A stretch of 64,000 bases of DNA from positions 4,632,301 through 4,696,300 of the forward strand of contig NZ_JAPDNR010000001.1 of assembly GCF_025989125.1 (NCBI RefSeq), in the 5' to 3' direction. The position numbers and the translations under genes were made by a program. This stretch comes from Chitinophaga nivalis (GTDB lineage: Bacteria; Bacteroidota; Bacteroidia; Chitinophagales; Chitinophagaceae). The notes beneath the pieces were generated by a model. The model made no database searches and was not told where the DNA came from. It was given only the letters and a program-made list of their open reading frames with translations. Positions 25,857-35,589 of this stretch are shown here, piece after piece (the first letter of the stretch is position 1; each line of letters starts with the position of its first letter).

Positions 25857-25979
25857 TTAGAATTTCACAGTTCTTTTTCTGCTTTTCAGTTCTTTTTTCT
25901 CATCAAAGAAGTACGCGAGTAACCTGTAGATCCAGATTCCAACAATTGCATAAATAAAGTAGGTAACATAAATACTCAT
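25857..25979 (-). CDS. Small single-pass membrane protein (40 residues)
   Basis: A 40-residue minus-strand ORF: an N-terminal hydrophobic helix (YVTYFIYAIVGIWIYRLLAYF, split by one Arg), then a strongly charged tail DEKKELKSRKRTVKF. This helix-plus-basic-tail layout is typical of small bacterial membrane proteins. A -7-like TAACTTTG (minus strand 26076-26069) lies about 90 bases upstream. A hairpin at 25776-25823 lies just past its stop, as expected for a transcribed gene. Function is unknown, and coding status would need comparative or ribosome-profiling support. Confidence 0.5.
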   Translation of the reverse strand: MSIYVTYFIYAIVGIWIYRLLAYFFDEKKELKSRKRTVKF

Positions 25980-26068
25980 AACATTACATTTTTTGGGTTA
26001 AACAATATTCACTTATCAAAAGTGTAATTTTCAAAAAAGGTGCCAACTGGGGTTATAAAACGTATAGG

Positions 26069-26076
26069 CAAAGTTA
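26069..26076 (-). promoter_or_regulatory. -7-like box upstream of the 40-residue ORF
   Basis: The minus strand reads TAACTTTG, an exact TAnnTTTG match, about 90 bases before the ATG at 25979. Confidence 0.35.
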
Positions 26077-26245
26077 TATACAATAATTATCAAATAGTTA
26101 TAAATCGATAAATATTTTTTCTGCACTTTGTAAACAAATTTTTATAAAGTATGTTATCATACAGTAGAGCAGGCTACTACCCATTATGCTTATTTTCCCT
26201 GGATGTAGCCTGGCATTATCCGCAGATCCTTTAAACCATACGACT

Positions 26246-26452
26246 ATGAAACGGATTGCCTTTTTTGCATTGCTTTTCGGGATAATAATGGCGACCGTGG
26301 CCTACATTATTGAGACGAATGACTTGCCGGGAGCAGTTCCCATGCGTACATTTGGTTTCATAGGCTATATCTTCATTATCAGTGCTATTGCCTGGTTTTC
26401 CTTACAACAACTCTATCAGTGGAGTAAGGAAGTAGATCCCGGGAATTCCTAA
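26246..26452 (+). CDS. Small two-helix membrane protein
   Basis: A 68-residue protein with two hydrophobic helices (about 4-24 and 37-56), an acidic loop between them (ETNDLPGAV), and a short charged C-terminus. The start is placed at ATG 26246 (MKRIAFFALLF), which gives a normal membrane-protein N-terminus. An upstream ATG at 26186 would add 20 residues of unlikely composition. Function is not recognised. It lies alone between long intergenic stretches. Confidence 0.6.
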   Translation: MKRIAFFALLFGIIMATVAYIIETNDLPGAVPMRTFGFIGYIFIISAIAWFSLQQLYQWSKEVDPGNS

Positions 26453-27250
26453 AATTAAGCTTATCTATCCCCGTTTGTTTGTTCATTTTAGCTGCCTGCG
26501 GCAGATTGTTATTGAGTTGTTAAGCCTATTCTATCTACTCCCCATTATTGCTTTTAGACCCCTGACTGCGGCATGAAGTGTGTCAGGATTTTCTCGTTCT
26601 GAGGTATCGTGTTTTCAAGTGTAAAATATTTTTAATGTGAATAGGGTTTCGGGTAACTTCACCTGTTTTTCCGCGTATTGATCCACGCCTGTCAATTTGC
26701 TACTGCCGGAAACATAGTATGCCTGTTACGGTAGGGGGAGGCATGGAGGACGCAAATGTTGAGGTGCGGTAACTCCCTTAAACCCTGCAGTATTAAGGGA
26801 TTTGGCAGGTGTTTAATTAGTAAGGATAACTAATTATGTAATAATGTTGATAGTATTGCAAGCGAAAGCATTGCAGAGAATATCACCATATCCAGCGACG
26901 GGCATCATTATTTTTTCAGGCAACTAAAAAATGTGCACAGCTGTGCGTGAGGGTGGGGTGGTAGCGGATAATTCCAGACCGTCTGCCTGGCGTATCAGTC
27001 TGGAAATCCCCAGCGTAAACAGCGTAACCGGACAACGAAATAATAATGGCTAGAGCAGCGATACCTGCGCTACCAGCCATTGTTCCGCTGAAACTTCGTA
27101 CCTTGCAGCCTCAATAGCCATAAAAAAGTAATAATGGCTACAGCAAATATTAGCTAAACGGGATTTTATTTTTGAGTTATTGCATTGATTATCAGTGCGT
27201 AATTTGAAGTTTTGTTCACGACGCAGGTGTCCTTAAAATTTCAAAAAAAC
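26453..27250. other. Long intergenic region without a recognised gene
   Basis: About 800 bases with no convincing ORF. Features seen: an 8-bp inverted repeat TTCCAGAC/GTCTGGAA (26972-26979 and 26998-27005), and a 12-base direct repeat TAATAATGGCTA at 27041-27052 and 27129-27140. The second copy lies about 110 bases before the trhO start. The region may hold an untranslated RNA or a decayed gene, but nothing specific can be named. Confidence 0.5.
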
Positions 27251-28273
27251 ATGGCATTACACAACAGAGTATCTGCCGCCGAACTGAAAAAACGGCTGGC
27301 ATTGGAAACAATTAAGCGCGTTACTATCTCCTTCTACCAGTACGCGAAAATCGAAGATCCCCAGGCTTTCCGGGATGAACTTTACGAAACCCTTTTCAAA
27401 CTCGACGCATTCGGACGTATCTACGTAGCCCACGAAGGGATCAACGCGCAGATAAGCGTACCGGAACATCATTTTGAAACATTCAAAACGAAACTCTATG
27501 AAGTACCGTTCCTGAATGGTATCCGGCTGAATATTGCGGTGGATGATGATGGCAAATCGTTTTTTGTACTCAAGATTAAAGTGAGAGACAAAATTGTGGC
27601 AGACGGTATTGACGATCCTACATTTGATATGGCCAACAAAGGCCGTTATGTAGATGCCCGTGCCTTTAATGAACTATCTGCTGATCCGGAAACCGTGATC
27701 GTGGATATGCGCAACCACTATGAGTTTGAAGTAGGCCATTTTGAAGGCGCCATTGAAGTGCCGTCCGATACCTTCCGCGATCAGTTGCCCATGGCAGTGG
27801 ATATGCTGGCAGACAAAAAAGACAAGAATATCATCATGTACTGCACCGGTGGTATCCGCTGTGAGAAGGCATCTGCGTACATGTTGCACCATGGCTTCAA
27901 GAATGTTTTTCACCTGGAAGGCGGTATCATCGAATACACCAACAAAGCCAGGGAACAAGAGCTGCCGATTAAATTCAAAGGCAAAAATTTCGTGTTCGAC
28001 GACAGGCTGGGAGAGCGTATTACAGACGAAATCATCAGCGAATGTCACCAATGTGGTGCGCCCTGTGATACCCATACCAACTGTGTCAATGACGGTTGCC
28101 ACCTGTTGTTTATCCAGTGTGCTGCCTGCGCAGAGAAATACAATGGCTGCTGCAGTGAGGCCTGCCAGACCGTGCATGCATTGCCGGAAGAAGAACAGGC
28201 TGCCTTACGTAAAGGGGTAGAAAAAGGACTGATGTTCAACAAATCCAGACGAAGAAGAAAAACAGCGGAATAG
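27251..28273 (+). CDS. trhO: tRNA uridine(34) hydroxylase, rhodanese family (TrhO/YceA)
   Basis: 340 residues from ATG 27251 (MALHNRV); the longer open frame begins only with TTG at 27212 and is not preferred. TrhO makes 5-hydroxyuridine at the tRNA wobble position using oxygen. An N-terminal ferredoxin-like region (about 20-110; YVAHEGINAQIS) is followed by a rhodanese domain with the loop MYCTGGIRC, catalytic Cys about C198. A Cys-rich C-terminal tail with CHQCGAPC, CAAC and CCSEAC (about 265-315) probably binds zinc. Length and order agree with the family. It is monocistronic. Confidence 0.92.
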   Translation: MALHNRVSAAELKKRLALETIKRVTISFYQYAKIEDPQAFRDELYETLFKLDAFGRIYVAHEGINAQISVPEHHFETFKTKLYEVPFLNGIRLNIAVDDDGKSFFVLKIKVRDKIVADGIDDPTFDMANKGRYVDARAFNELSADPETVIVDMRNHYEFEVGHFEGAIEVPSDTFRDQLPMAVDMLADKKDKNIIMYCTGGIRCEKASAYMLHHGFKNVFHLEGGIIEYTNKAREQELPIKFKGKNFVFDDRLGERITDEIISECHQCGAPCDTHTNCVNDGCHLLFIQCAACAEKYNGCCSEACQTVHALPEEEQAALRKGVEKGLMFNKSRRRRKTAE

Positions 28274-28287
28274 TACCGCTTAAACAT

Positions 28288-28327
28288 AAAAAATCCGCCC
28301 CGCGTTGTTTCTTCTCGGCAGGGCGGA
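28288..28327 (-). terminator. Minus-strand terminator of the metal-efflux operon
   Basis: TCCGCCC (28294-28300) pairs with GGGCGGA (28321-28327). On the minus strand the stem is followed by six T (28293-28288), making an intrinsic terminator for the efflux genes. It may also slow plus-strand transcription from trhO. Confidence 0.6.
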
Positions 28328-28440
28328 GTAGAGATTACAAAATCAGTAGGGGCCAGCCATCAGCTGGCCTTTCCTTTTTCCATAACCATTCTATCAACCT
28401 ATATGCGAACTAAAAATTTATATAGCTCCTGTTGTCAGGA

Positions 28441-31400
28441 TTATACCAATGCTTCTTTTCTGTTTTTATAGGCGCCATAGAAAATGATGGGAAATACCAG
28501 CAATGTCAGTACAGTTGCTGTAATTAATCCACCAATCACCACAATCGCCAGGGGTTTCTGCGTTTCAGAACCAATGCCGTGCGACAGCGCTGCCGGTACC
28601 AGGCCAATAGCCGCCATGAGGGCTGTCATCACCACAGGCCGTATCCGGCTTTGTACGCCCAGTCGGATCGACTCGTTCAAGCTTAGCCTCGCCTGCAGGT
28701 TCTTATGGAATACCGAAATCAATATCACCCCGTTTTGAATACAGATACCAAACAAGGCAATGAAACCTACGCCGGCAGAAATACCAAAGTTCATATGGGT
28801 CACATGTAATGCCAGGATACCACCAATTAACGCGAAAGGTACATTCATCAGTACAAGGCCGGCATCCTTTACATTCCCCAGCATGATAAACAGTATCATG
28901 AAGATGGCCACAATACTGATAGGTACTACCTGTCCCAGTCGCTGGGTCGCACGCACCTGGTTTTCAAATTCACCGGTCCAGCCAATACTGTAGCCTTTCG
29001 GCAGTTTGATCACTTTGTTGATCCTGGCCTGTGCTTCCGCAATGGTGCTGCCCAGGTCGCGGTCACGTACGGAGAACTTAATCCCGATAAACCTTTTGTT
29101 GCTGTCGCGATAAATGAAAGCAGGACCAGTAATGGTTTTAATATCTGCTATTTCCTTCAGCGGTACCTTGTTGTTATTGATGCTGGGCACCATCAGGTTG
29201 GCCAGGTCTTCTTCGGTTTTACGGTAATTCTCATCGTAACGGATACGGATATCGAATTTCTTCTCCCCCTCATACAGCTGGGTAGCTGTTTTACCGCCAA
29301 TGGCCATTTCAATCACCGCTTGCGCATCACCGGTAGAAACGCCATACTGGGCCATCTTGTTGTCGTCCAGGTTAATGCTCATTTCCGGTTGCCCGATGTT
29401 ACGGATCACCCCCAGATCTTTGATACCGGGTACAGTTTTCAGCTGCGCCATGACCTGCTGCGATAAGGCTTCCAGTTTAACCAGGTCGCTGCCAAAAATC
29501 TTCACGCCATTGGCGGCTTTAAAGCCGGCTACGGCTTCTGATACGTTGTCGCTGATAGGCTGAGAGAAGTTGAGGATAATACCGGGGTATTTCTTCAGGC
29601 GTTGCTCCATTTGCGCAATCAGTTCATCCTGCGTGATAGCACGTTTCCATTCCGCTTTAGGCGCCAGGTCTACCTGGTATTGTACAAAGTAGAAGCCATT
29701 GGGGTCGGTACCATCGTTGGAACGGCCCACCTGCGATAATACCTTTTTCACTTCCGGGAAGTTGCCCAGATCCGAACGGATCAGGTGTGCCATGCGGGTA
29801 CTTTCGGTGAGCGACATACTCATTGGCAATTCGGTGGTTACCCAAAGAGAGCCTTCATTCAGCTGCGGCAGGAATTCCGTTCCCAGGAACCGGGCCGAGA
29901 AGAAGGTGAGTACCATAAAGGAAAGTGCCAGCACGAGGCTTAAACGCTTGTTCCGGTAGGTCCAGTTAAAACCCCTGGTCACTATGCGGTCAAAGAAAAT
30001 TACCACTACGTTGTGTTTCTCCTTTACATTTTTATGGAGGAGGATAGAACACAATACGGGTACCAGCGTGAGGGTAAACAATAAAGCACCCAGCAAGGCA
30101 AAACCCAGTGTCCAGGCCAGCGGAGAAAACATCTTACCCTCTACTTTCTGGAAAGAGAAGATAGGGATGAGGGAGATGATAATAATGAGTTTGGAGAAGA
30201 AGATCGCTTTGGCCAGCTCTCCACCGGTTTGTTTGATCCATCCCAGTTTAGCCATTTTGTTGAAGCGGGCCATCCCATATTTGGTAGCCTTGTGATCCAG
30301 CATAACAAATACGCCTTCCACCATGACAACGGCGCCGTCTATGATAATACCGAAGTCTATCGCCCCCATCGACAGCAGGTTGGCACTCATCCCTTTCAGG
30401 CGGAGACACATAAACGCAAACAGGAGGGCCAGCGGAATGATAATGGATACAATCACCGTGGTACGCCAGTCGGCCATGAAGATAAAGACGATCACAGTTA
30501 CAAAGATGATCCCTTCCACGAGGTTATGCATCACGGTGTGTGTACAAAACTCCATGAGGTTATCCCGGTCATAGAAGGTTTCCATGGTGATGTCTTCCGG
30601 CAGCACCGTTTCGTTCAGCTCTTTCAGTTTATCTTTCAGGCGATGCAGCACTTCGGTGGGATTCTCTCCCTTACGCATTACCACGATGCCTTCCACGAGG
30701 TCATCGTTTTTGTCGAGACCTACCTGTCCCACACGCGGAGCCGATGCTTCATGTACATGGGCGAGGTCCTTTACCAATAAAGGCACCCCATTGATATTCT
30801 GGATAATGATGTTCTGTATATCGGAGATGCTGTTCAGCAGGCCAATACCTCTTACAACGTATGCCTGTCCGTTTTTTTCAATCACATCGCCACCAACATT
30901 CACATTGCTCTTGGTGACGGCCTGGTATAATTCCAGCGGCGTAATATCATATTTGGCGAGGCGTACGGGATCGGCAGAGATCTCGTATATTTTTTCCTGT
31001 CCGCCAAAGGCTACCACATCTGCGATGCCGGGCACACTGCGGAGCTGCCGGTCTATCACCCAGTTTTGCCAGGTAAGTAACTCCCGGGAATCCCGTTTGG
31101 GGCTTTTCAGGTAGTACCGGAAGATTTCTCCGGTAGGGCCGTAGGGGGGCTGTACTTCGGGCGATGCGCCGTCCGGCAATCCAATATTGGCCAGCATATT
31201 ATTGACCTGTTGCCGGGCGAAAAAATCTTCCACATCATCGTCAAAAATTATTTTCACCACAGATAAACCGAACATCGTAACAGAACGTACGCTGGTTTTT
31301 TTCTGCACGGCATTCATTGATACTTCTATAGGAAGTGTTACAAAGCGTTCCACTTCCTGGGCGCTGCGGCCATTCCATTTGGTCACAATCACAATCTGTG

Positions 31401-31542
31401 TATTGGTGACATCGGGGAAGGCCTCAATAGGTGTGTGCAAAAAGGAAAAAACACCTGCTATCACCAGTGTGACCACACTGATAAAAACAAACAGTTTGTT
31501 CCTGAGAGAAAATGCTACAATATTTCTGATGAATTTATTCAT
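28441..31542 (-). CDS. CusA/CzcA-family heavy-metal efflux RND pump
   Basis: A 1,033-residue inner-membrane RND transporter of the heavy-metal-efflux class, with 12 expected membrane helices and two large periplasmic loops. The TM4 motif of the family is seen in DFGIIIDGAVVMVEG, carrying the proton-relay acidic residue. The N-terminus (FSLRNKLFVFISVVTLVIAG) and the LGTEFLPQLNEGSLW segment are diagnostic. It should export Cu(I)/Ag(I) or divalent ions (Co, Zn, Cd) from the periplasm through TolC. It lies downstream of adaptor, TolC, kinase and regulator on the same strand. Metal specificity cannot be read with confidence. Confidence 0.92.
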   Translation of the reverse strand: MNKFIRNIVAFSLRNKLFVFISVVTLVIAGVFSFLHTPIEAFPDVTNTQIVIVTKWNGRSAQEVERFVTLPIEVSMNAVQKKTSVRSVTMFGLSVVKIIFDDDVEDFFARQQVNNMLANIGLPDGASPEVQPPYGPTGEIFRYYLKSPKRDSRELLTWQNWVIDRQLRSVPGIADVVAFGGQEKIYEISADPVRLAKYDITPLELYQAVTKSNVNVGGDVIEKNGQAYVVRGIGLLNSISDIQNIIIQNINGVPLLVKDLAHVHEASAPRVGQVGLDKNDDLVEGIVVMRKGENPTEVLHRLKDKLKELNETVLPEDITMETFYDRDNLMEFCTHTVMHNLVEGIIFVTVIVFIFMADWRTTVIVSIIIPLALLFAFMCLRLKGMSANLLSMGAIDFGIIIDGAVVMVEGVFVMLDHKATKYGMARFNKMAKLGWIKQTGGELAKAIFFSKLIIIISLIPIFSFQKVEGKMFSPLAWTLGFALLGALLFTLTLVPVLCSILLHKNVKEKHNVVVIFFDRIVTRGFNWTYRNKRLSLVLALSFMVLTFFSARFLGTEFLPQLNEGSLWVTTELPMSMSLTESTRMAHLIRSDLGNFPEVKKVLSQVGRSNDGTDPNGFYFVQYQVDLAPKAEWKRAITQDELIAQMEQRLKKYPGIILNFSQPISDNVSEAVAGFKAANGVKIFGSDLVKLEALSQQVMAQLKTVPGIKDLGVIRNIGQPEMSINLDDNKMAQYGVSTGDAQAVIEMAIGGKTATQLYEGEKKFDIRIRYDENYRKTEEDLANLMVPSINNNKVPLKEIADIKTITGPAFIYRDSNKRFIGIKFSVRDRDLGSTIAEAQARINKVIKLPKGYSIGWTGEFENQVRATQRLGQVVPISIVAIFMILFIMLGNVKDAGLVLMNVPFALIGGILALHVTHMNFGISAGVGFIALFGICIQNGVILISVFHKNLQARLSLNESIRLGVQSRIRPVVMTALMAAIGLVPAALSHGIGSETQKPLAIVVIGGLITATVLTLLVFPIIFYGAYKNRKEALV

Positions 31543-31663
31543 AAATCCGGTGCTTTAGATAGCCATGCTGGTCTTTCACTTTAAGTGGTTGTTTCGCCCG
31601 CAGGAGGGGCTGTAAACGATGCTCAAAGCAATATGTAGCCTGGTAAGATGAATCATGGCAGTA

Positions 31664-32755
31664 TTAGTCTTTCAGTGCGTCGTAAATGAGCAGCTGATTT
31701 TTTGAAATCACTTTCTCTTCCGGTTTCAATCCGGCAGAGATGTAGGTGATATCACCCGCTGTTTTGGCTACTTCTACCTGACGTACGCTGATATTGAATT
31801 TATCCTTGAATACCAGCACAAAGTTTTTACTGTTGTCAAAAATGATGGCGGCAGAAGGCACTGCTATCTGCTCGTCATTATCCTGATAGGTCACGTATAC
31901 CGTGGCAAACATCTCCGGTTTCAGCAGCATGTTTTTATTGTCGATACGTATCCTTACCTGCATGGTTTTGGTGGCAGGGTCCAGGAAGTTGTAGATCTTG
32001 TCGATCTTGCCGTGGAAGGGCTGATCGGGGTAGCTTACTGTTACCACGTCTGCTTCGTATCCTTCTTTGATGCGGGCGATATCTGTTTCAAATACATTGG
32101 CCATTACCCATACATCATCCAGTTCAGAAATGGTAAAGATATTCGTACTGTTATCGGTACGGATTTCCATACTGTTGTTGATGTTTTTTTCGATGATATA
32201 GCCGGAGATAGGTGCGGTAACAAGATAGGTGGCGCCTTTTCCTTTGCGATATATTTTAAAGAGGTCGTTCAGCCGGTTGATTTCTGCATCTGATTTTTGT
32301 ACCTCTCCTTTGGCATTCACCACATCTTTTTCGGTACTCAGACGGCTGTCGTACAGGTCCTGCGCTACTTTCAGGTTTTTGTCTGCCACATTGCGGTCAG
32401 ACCTGGCCTGCGCCAGTTGTTTTTCATAGTCGGCAATTTCCGCACTGTGTATCACGGCCAGTACCTGTCCTTTCTGTACATAATCGCCCAGCTGTACTTT
32501 AATATCTTCCACATAGCCACTTACCAGCGGATATACTTTCAATACCTTACCACCATTGGGTGCTACCTTACCGGAAAGCCGCAATTCATTCAGTACCGGT
32601 TCCATACGGGCAGTGTCTATGCGGATATTTTTCAGCATAGTATCACTGAGTACGAAGGTACTTTTCTCGGCTTCTTCTGCCTGGGTATCCTTGCAGCCAC
32701 TCCATATAATGGCCGCCAATAAACAAAAGCCGAGGAATATAATAGGCCGTTTCAT
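31664..32755 (-). CDS. Efflux RND periplasmic adaptor (membrane-fusion lipoprotein)
   Basis: 363 residues from ATG 32755. This start gives a lipoprotein signal (MKRPIIFLGFCLLAAIIWSGC) and places the ATG 4 bases after the TolC stop; a longer frame would overlap tolC by 50 bases. The lipoyl/barrel-sandwich half-motifs are split by a helical hairpin (about 120-180: DRNVADKNLKVAQDLYDSRL). The beta-barrel domain contains YPDQPFHGKIDKIY. It links the RND pump to the TolC channel. No N-terminal His/Met-rich metal-binding tail is seen, unlike E. coli CusB. Confidence 0.9.
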   Translation of the reverse strand: MKRPIIFLGFCLLAAIIWSGCKDTQAEEAEKSTFVLSDTMLKNIRIDTARMEPVLNELRLSGKVAPNGGKVLKVYPLVSGYVEDIKVQLGDYVQKGQVLAVIHSAEIADYEKQLAQARSDRNVADKNLKVAQDLYDSRLSTEKDVVNAKGEVQKSDAEINRLNDLFKIYRKGKGATYLVTAPISGYIIEKNINNSMEIRTDNSTNIFTISELDDVWVMANVFETDIARIKEGYEADVVTVSYPDQPFHGKIDKIYNFLDPATKTMQVRIRIDNKNMLLKPEMFATVYVTYQDNDEQIAVPSAAIIFDNSKNFVLVFKDKFNISVRQVEVAKTAGDITYISAGLKPEEKVISKNQLLIYDALKD

Positions 32756-32759
32756 GCGC

Positions 32760-34052
32760 TTAAAGTTTAAATAGTTCTTGTCCTGTTGCATAGTTGAGTT
32801 CTTCGTAGGCATTTACCCGGTTGGATAAAAACTTATTGATATTTTTTGCGTTGTCGCTGTAGCTGTTGAAGTAATCGATAAACTGCAGGAGAGAGATGTT
32901 GCCTTTACTGAAATTTCTGGCTACTTCTGCAATGAGGGTATCAAATTCTCCCTGGAACTGGTGCAGGTCGAAGCCTTTGTAACGTTTTTCCAGTGCTACG
33001 ATACGCTGATAGGCGGTCAGTACTTCCGACTGGGCAACAGATTGTTGTTGCAGGAGCTGCTGCTGTACGGCGTTTACCTGGGAGGCGGCAGCCCGGATGT
33101 TACCCTGGTTGCGGTTCCACACCGGCAGGTCGATGCCGAACGTCAAGCCTATAAAATGAGGGATATAGCTACCTTGTTTGTCATAGGTAGCGCCAACATG
33201 GATGTCGGGTACGGCCATGGATTGTTGCAGGCGGTAATTGAGTCCGGCGCTCTGGTATTGGGCGGCGGCTATTCTTACATCCGGCCGGTATTTCGCGGCG
33301 CTATCCAGCAGCTGCGGTAGTTGTATCTTATCGAGGGTATAGCTGGCGAGATCGCTGGGCTGTAATATGGCATCATAAAAATCCTGCGTATGCAGCAGTT
33401 GCTGCAGGTTTTTCTGGGCATCCAGTTCCTGTTGTTTCAGATCGGCATAATCATTTTCGATACCTACCTGCAATGCCTGCAACCTGATCAGATCAGAGTG
33501 GGCTACACTCCCTTTTTTATCCGCAGTAATATAGGCGTCTACAATGGTTTGCAGATTGCCCAATTGTTCTTTCAATACTTTTTCTGTCCGCCGCAGATAG
33601 TAGATATTATAGAAGTTGGCCCGCAATTGCAACCGCAGCGTACGTACCAGCTCATCAAAGGTGGCTTCATTCATTTTCACGGCTGTTGCGGCCAGCTGTA
33701 CATTTTTGTTCCTTTTACCGGCCAGCTGTATCAGCTGATCAATGGTATACTGGGTTTCCCCGCCACGGCCGATATCAAATGGTCTCGGCTTTTCCATACT
33801 TCTGAATCCCAATACGGTACTCAGGGAAGGGTTATTCCATAGCTTCGCCTGCCGGATTAATGCTTTGGAGGCATCTGTCTGATAGCGTTGTGCAAGTAAT
33901 AAATAATTCTTAACCAGGAAGGAATCTTCAACGGCCTGTAAGGTGACCGGCCGGGGTACGGTCTGTGCCTGAGAAGGTTGCATAAAGCCCAGACAGCAAA
34001 CGTATCCTGACATAATCAGTGTACGCATAGTTCGCATAATGCCAAATTTCAT
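32760..34052 (-). CDS. TolC-family outer-membrane efflux protein
   Basis: A 430-residue outer-membrane factor with an N-terminal signal peptide (about 1-29, ending PSQAQ). Two repeats of long helices typical of OEP domains follow (for example about 170-240 and 330-410). It forms the exit duct of the tripartite efflux pump. It is the first structural gene of the efflux operon, 137 bases downstream of the kinase gene and 4 bases from the adaptor. Length is normal for the CusC/CzcC group. Confidence 0.88.
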   Translation of the reverse strand: MKFGIMRTMRTLIMSGYVCCLGFMQPSQAQTVPRPVTLQAVEDSFLVKNYLLLAQRYQTDASKALIRQAKLWNNPSLSTVLGFRSMEKPRPFDIGRGGETQYTIDQLIQLAGKRNKNVQLAATAVKMNEATFDELVRTLRLQLRANFYNIYYLRRTEKVLKEQLGNLQTIVDAYITADKKGSVAHSDLIRLQALQVGIENDYADLKQQELDAQKNLQQLLHTQDFYDAILQPSDLASYTLDKIQLPQLLDSAAKYRPDVRIAAAQYQSAGLNYRLQQSMAVPDIHVGATYDKQGSYIPHFIGLTFGIDLPVWNRNQGNIRAAASQVNAVQQQLLQQQSVAQSEVLTAYQRIVALEKRYKGFDLHQFQGEFDTLIAEVARNFSKGNISLLQFIDYFNSYSDNAKNINKFLSNRVNAYEELNYATGQELFKL

Positions 34053-34189
34053 GACACAAAGCTCACCAAGTGAGATTAAAGGAACCTTTAAGGGATATTA
34101 AAAAGAAATTAAAATCAGGCCGCCGGATGGCACGGCCATGCTATTGCAGTCCGGGTGGGGGACTGGTGGCAGGTGGCTGTGAGGTGCTA

Positions 34190-35560
34190 TCAGATATGTG
34201 GCAGGATCACGGTAAAGATGGTACCACCGCCGGTATTAGGCGTTACGGTAATGTGGCCGCGATGCAGCTGCACAATTTTTTTACAGATAGATAAACCCAA
34301 TCCGTGTCCACGGATCTGCAGCGCATTTTGTCCGCGGTAGAAAGGTTCGAAAATTTTATTGATCTCCGCAGGCGGAATACCGATGCCGTTATCCTTTACC
34401 TGTATGGTCATGTATTGGGTGAAGAAATCGATCGCGATATAGGCGGTATTGTCTGCAGAAAACTTACAGGCATTATCTGTCAGATTCAGGAATAATACTT
34501 TCAAAAGGTTTTCATTACCCAAACAGGTGACAAGCGAATCGTTGTCGGGTACCTTCACAAACTGGATATCTACTTTACCGGGCACCTTATTTTTCAGGTG
34601 TATCAGGTTGGTCATCTCCATCAGCAATTCATCCATACGTACAGGGCTGAAAGTAAATTCCTGCTGCCGCATTTCCGACTGGGCCAGTTGCAACAGGCCA
34701 TTGGAAAGGTCGGAGAGGTTCTCTGCATCTTCCAGTACCGATACCAGCAGGGCATGATATTCTTCCTTGCTTCTGTCTTTGGATAAGGTTACCTGCAGCT
34801 GGCTGATGATTGCTGCCAGCGGCGTTCTTAATTCGTGTGAGGCATTGCTCACGAAACTTTTCTGCAGGTCGAATGATTCACTGAGACGTAGCAACATCGT
34901 GTTGAAATTCGCTCCCAGCTTGGCAATTTCGTCTTTCCCTTTTACAGCTACCTGGGTATCCTGCAGGTTATTGGCGTTGATGGTATCTACCTGTTTCACC
35001 AGCCTGTCAATAGGCTGCACCATTTTACGGGCAAAGAAATAACCTACACCTACCAATACAAACAGGGCGATAATCAGCTCCAGCAGCAGGATTTGCTGCA
35101 GGCTTTGCAGGTTTTGAAAACCGTATTTATCAAAAGAAGATACAATAACGATAACAGATACTGCTCCTTCTGTATAATACACACCTACTACTTCACCGCC
35201 GCCTTTATCGTAGCTGTATAGTTTGTTTTGTTTGATATAATCCAGCAGGCTGGGGTGGGTGCGGATGGTCGTATCTTTCAGATTGCTGTACAGCAGATCG
35301 TAGGAGGGATTGTATACCAGGATGGTTTCTTTATAAAGATCCTGGAAGGTAGTCCGGTCCAGCTTTCGCAGCAGATCTACTTTTACGTGCCCGTCTTCAA
35401 TAATAACATTGGCAATGGAACGTGCGCGGTACTCCAGGCGTTCCAGGTATTCTGCCTTGCGGGATTTGGCGGAGAAATAATAGGCCAGTCCTGCAAATGC
35501 GATGAGCATGAACGTAGCAGAAAGGGTGTAATAAAGTGCTATCTTATATTTTATCTTCAA
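34190..35560 (-). CDS. Sensor histidine kinase (CusS-like)
   Basis: A 456-residue membrane kinase. TM1 covers about 7-30, a periplasmic sensor about 31-155, TM2 about 157-176 and HAMP about 177-230. The DHp H-box is SNASHELRTPL with H242. The ATPase domain has DNACKFS (N-box), DNGIGIPP (G1) and HGLGLSICKK (G2). It probably senses periplasmic metal and phosphorylates the response regulator encoded upstream, with 29 bases between them. Position directly before TolC-adaptor-RND genes supports control of the efflux pump. Confidence 0.92.
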   Translation of the reverse strand: MKIKYKIALYYTLSATFMLIAFAGLAYYFSAKSRKAEYLERLEYRARSIANVIIEDGHVKVDLLRKLDRTTFQDLYKETILVYNPSYDLLYSNLKDTTIRTHPSLLDYIKQNKLYSYDKGGGEVVGVYYTEGAVSVIVIVSSFDKYGFQNLQSLQQILLLELIIALFVLVGVGYFFARKMVQPIDRLVKQVDTINANNLQDTQVAVKGKDEIAKLGANFNTMLLRLSESFDLQKSFVSNASHELRTPLAAIISQLQVTLSKDRSKEEYHALLVSVLEDAENLSDLSNGLLQLAQSEMRQQEFTFSPVRMDELLMEMTNLIHLKNKVPGKVDIQFVKVPDNDSLVTCLGNENLLKVLFLNLTDNACKFSADNTAYIAIDFFTQYMTIQVKDNGIGIPPAEINKIFEPFYRGQNALQIRGHGLGLSICKKIVQLHRGHITVTPNTGGGTIFTVILPHI

Positions 35561-35589
35561 AGCAGCAGTATAATATCCGGATAACAGAA

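Noticed and set aside
28484..31558. Series of plus-strand ORFs opposite the RND pump gene
   Set aside because: The minus-strand frame has full RND motifs and runs 1,033 codons; the opposite ORFs lack recognisable motifs.
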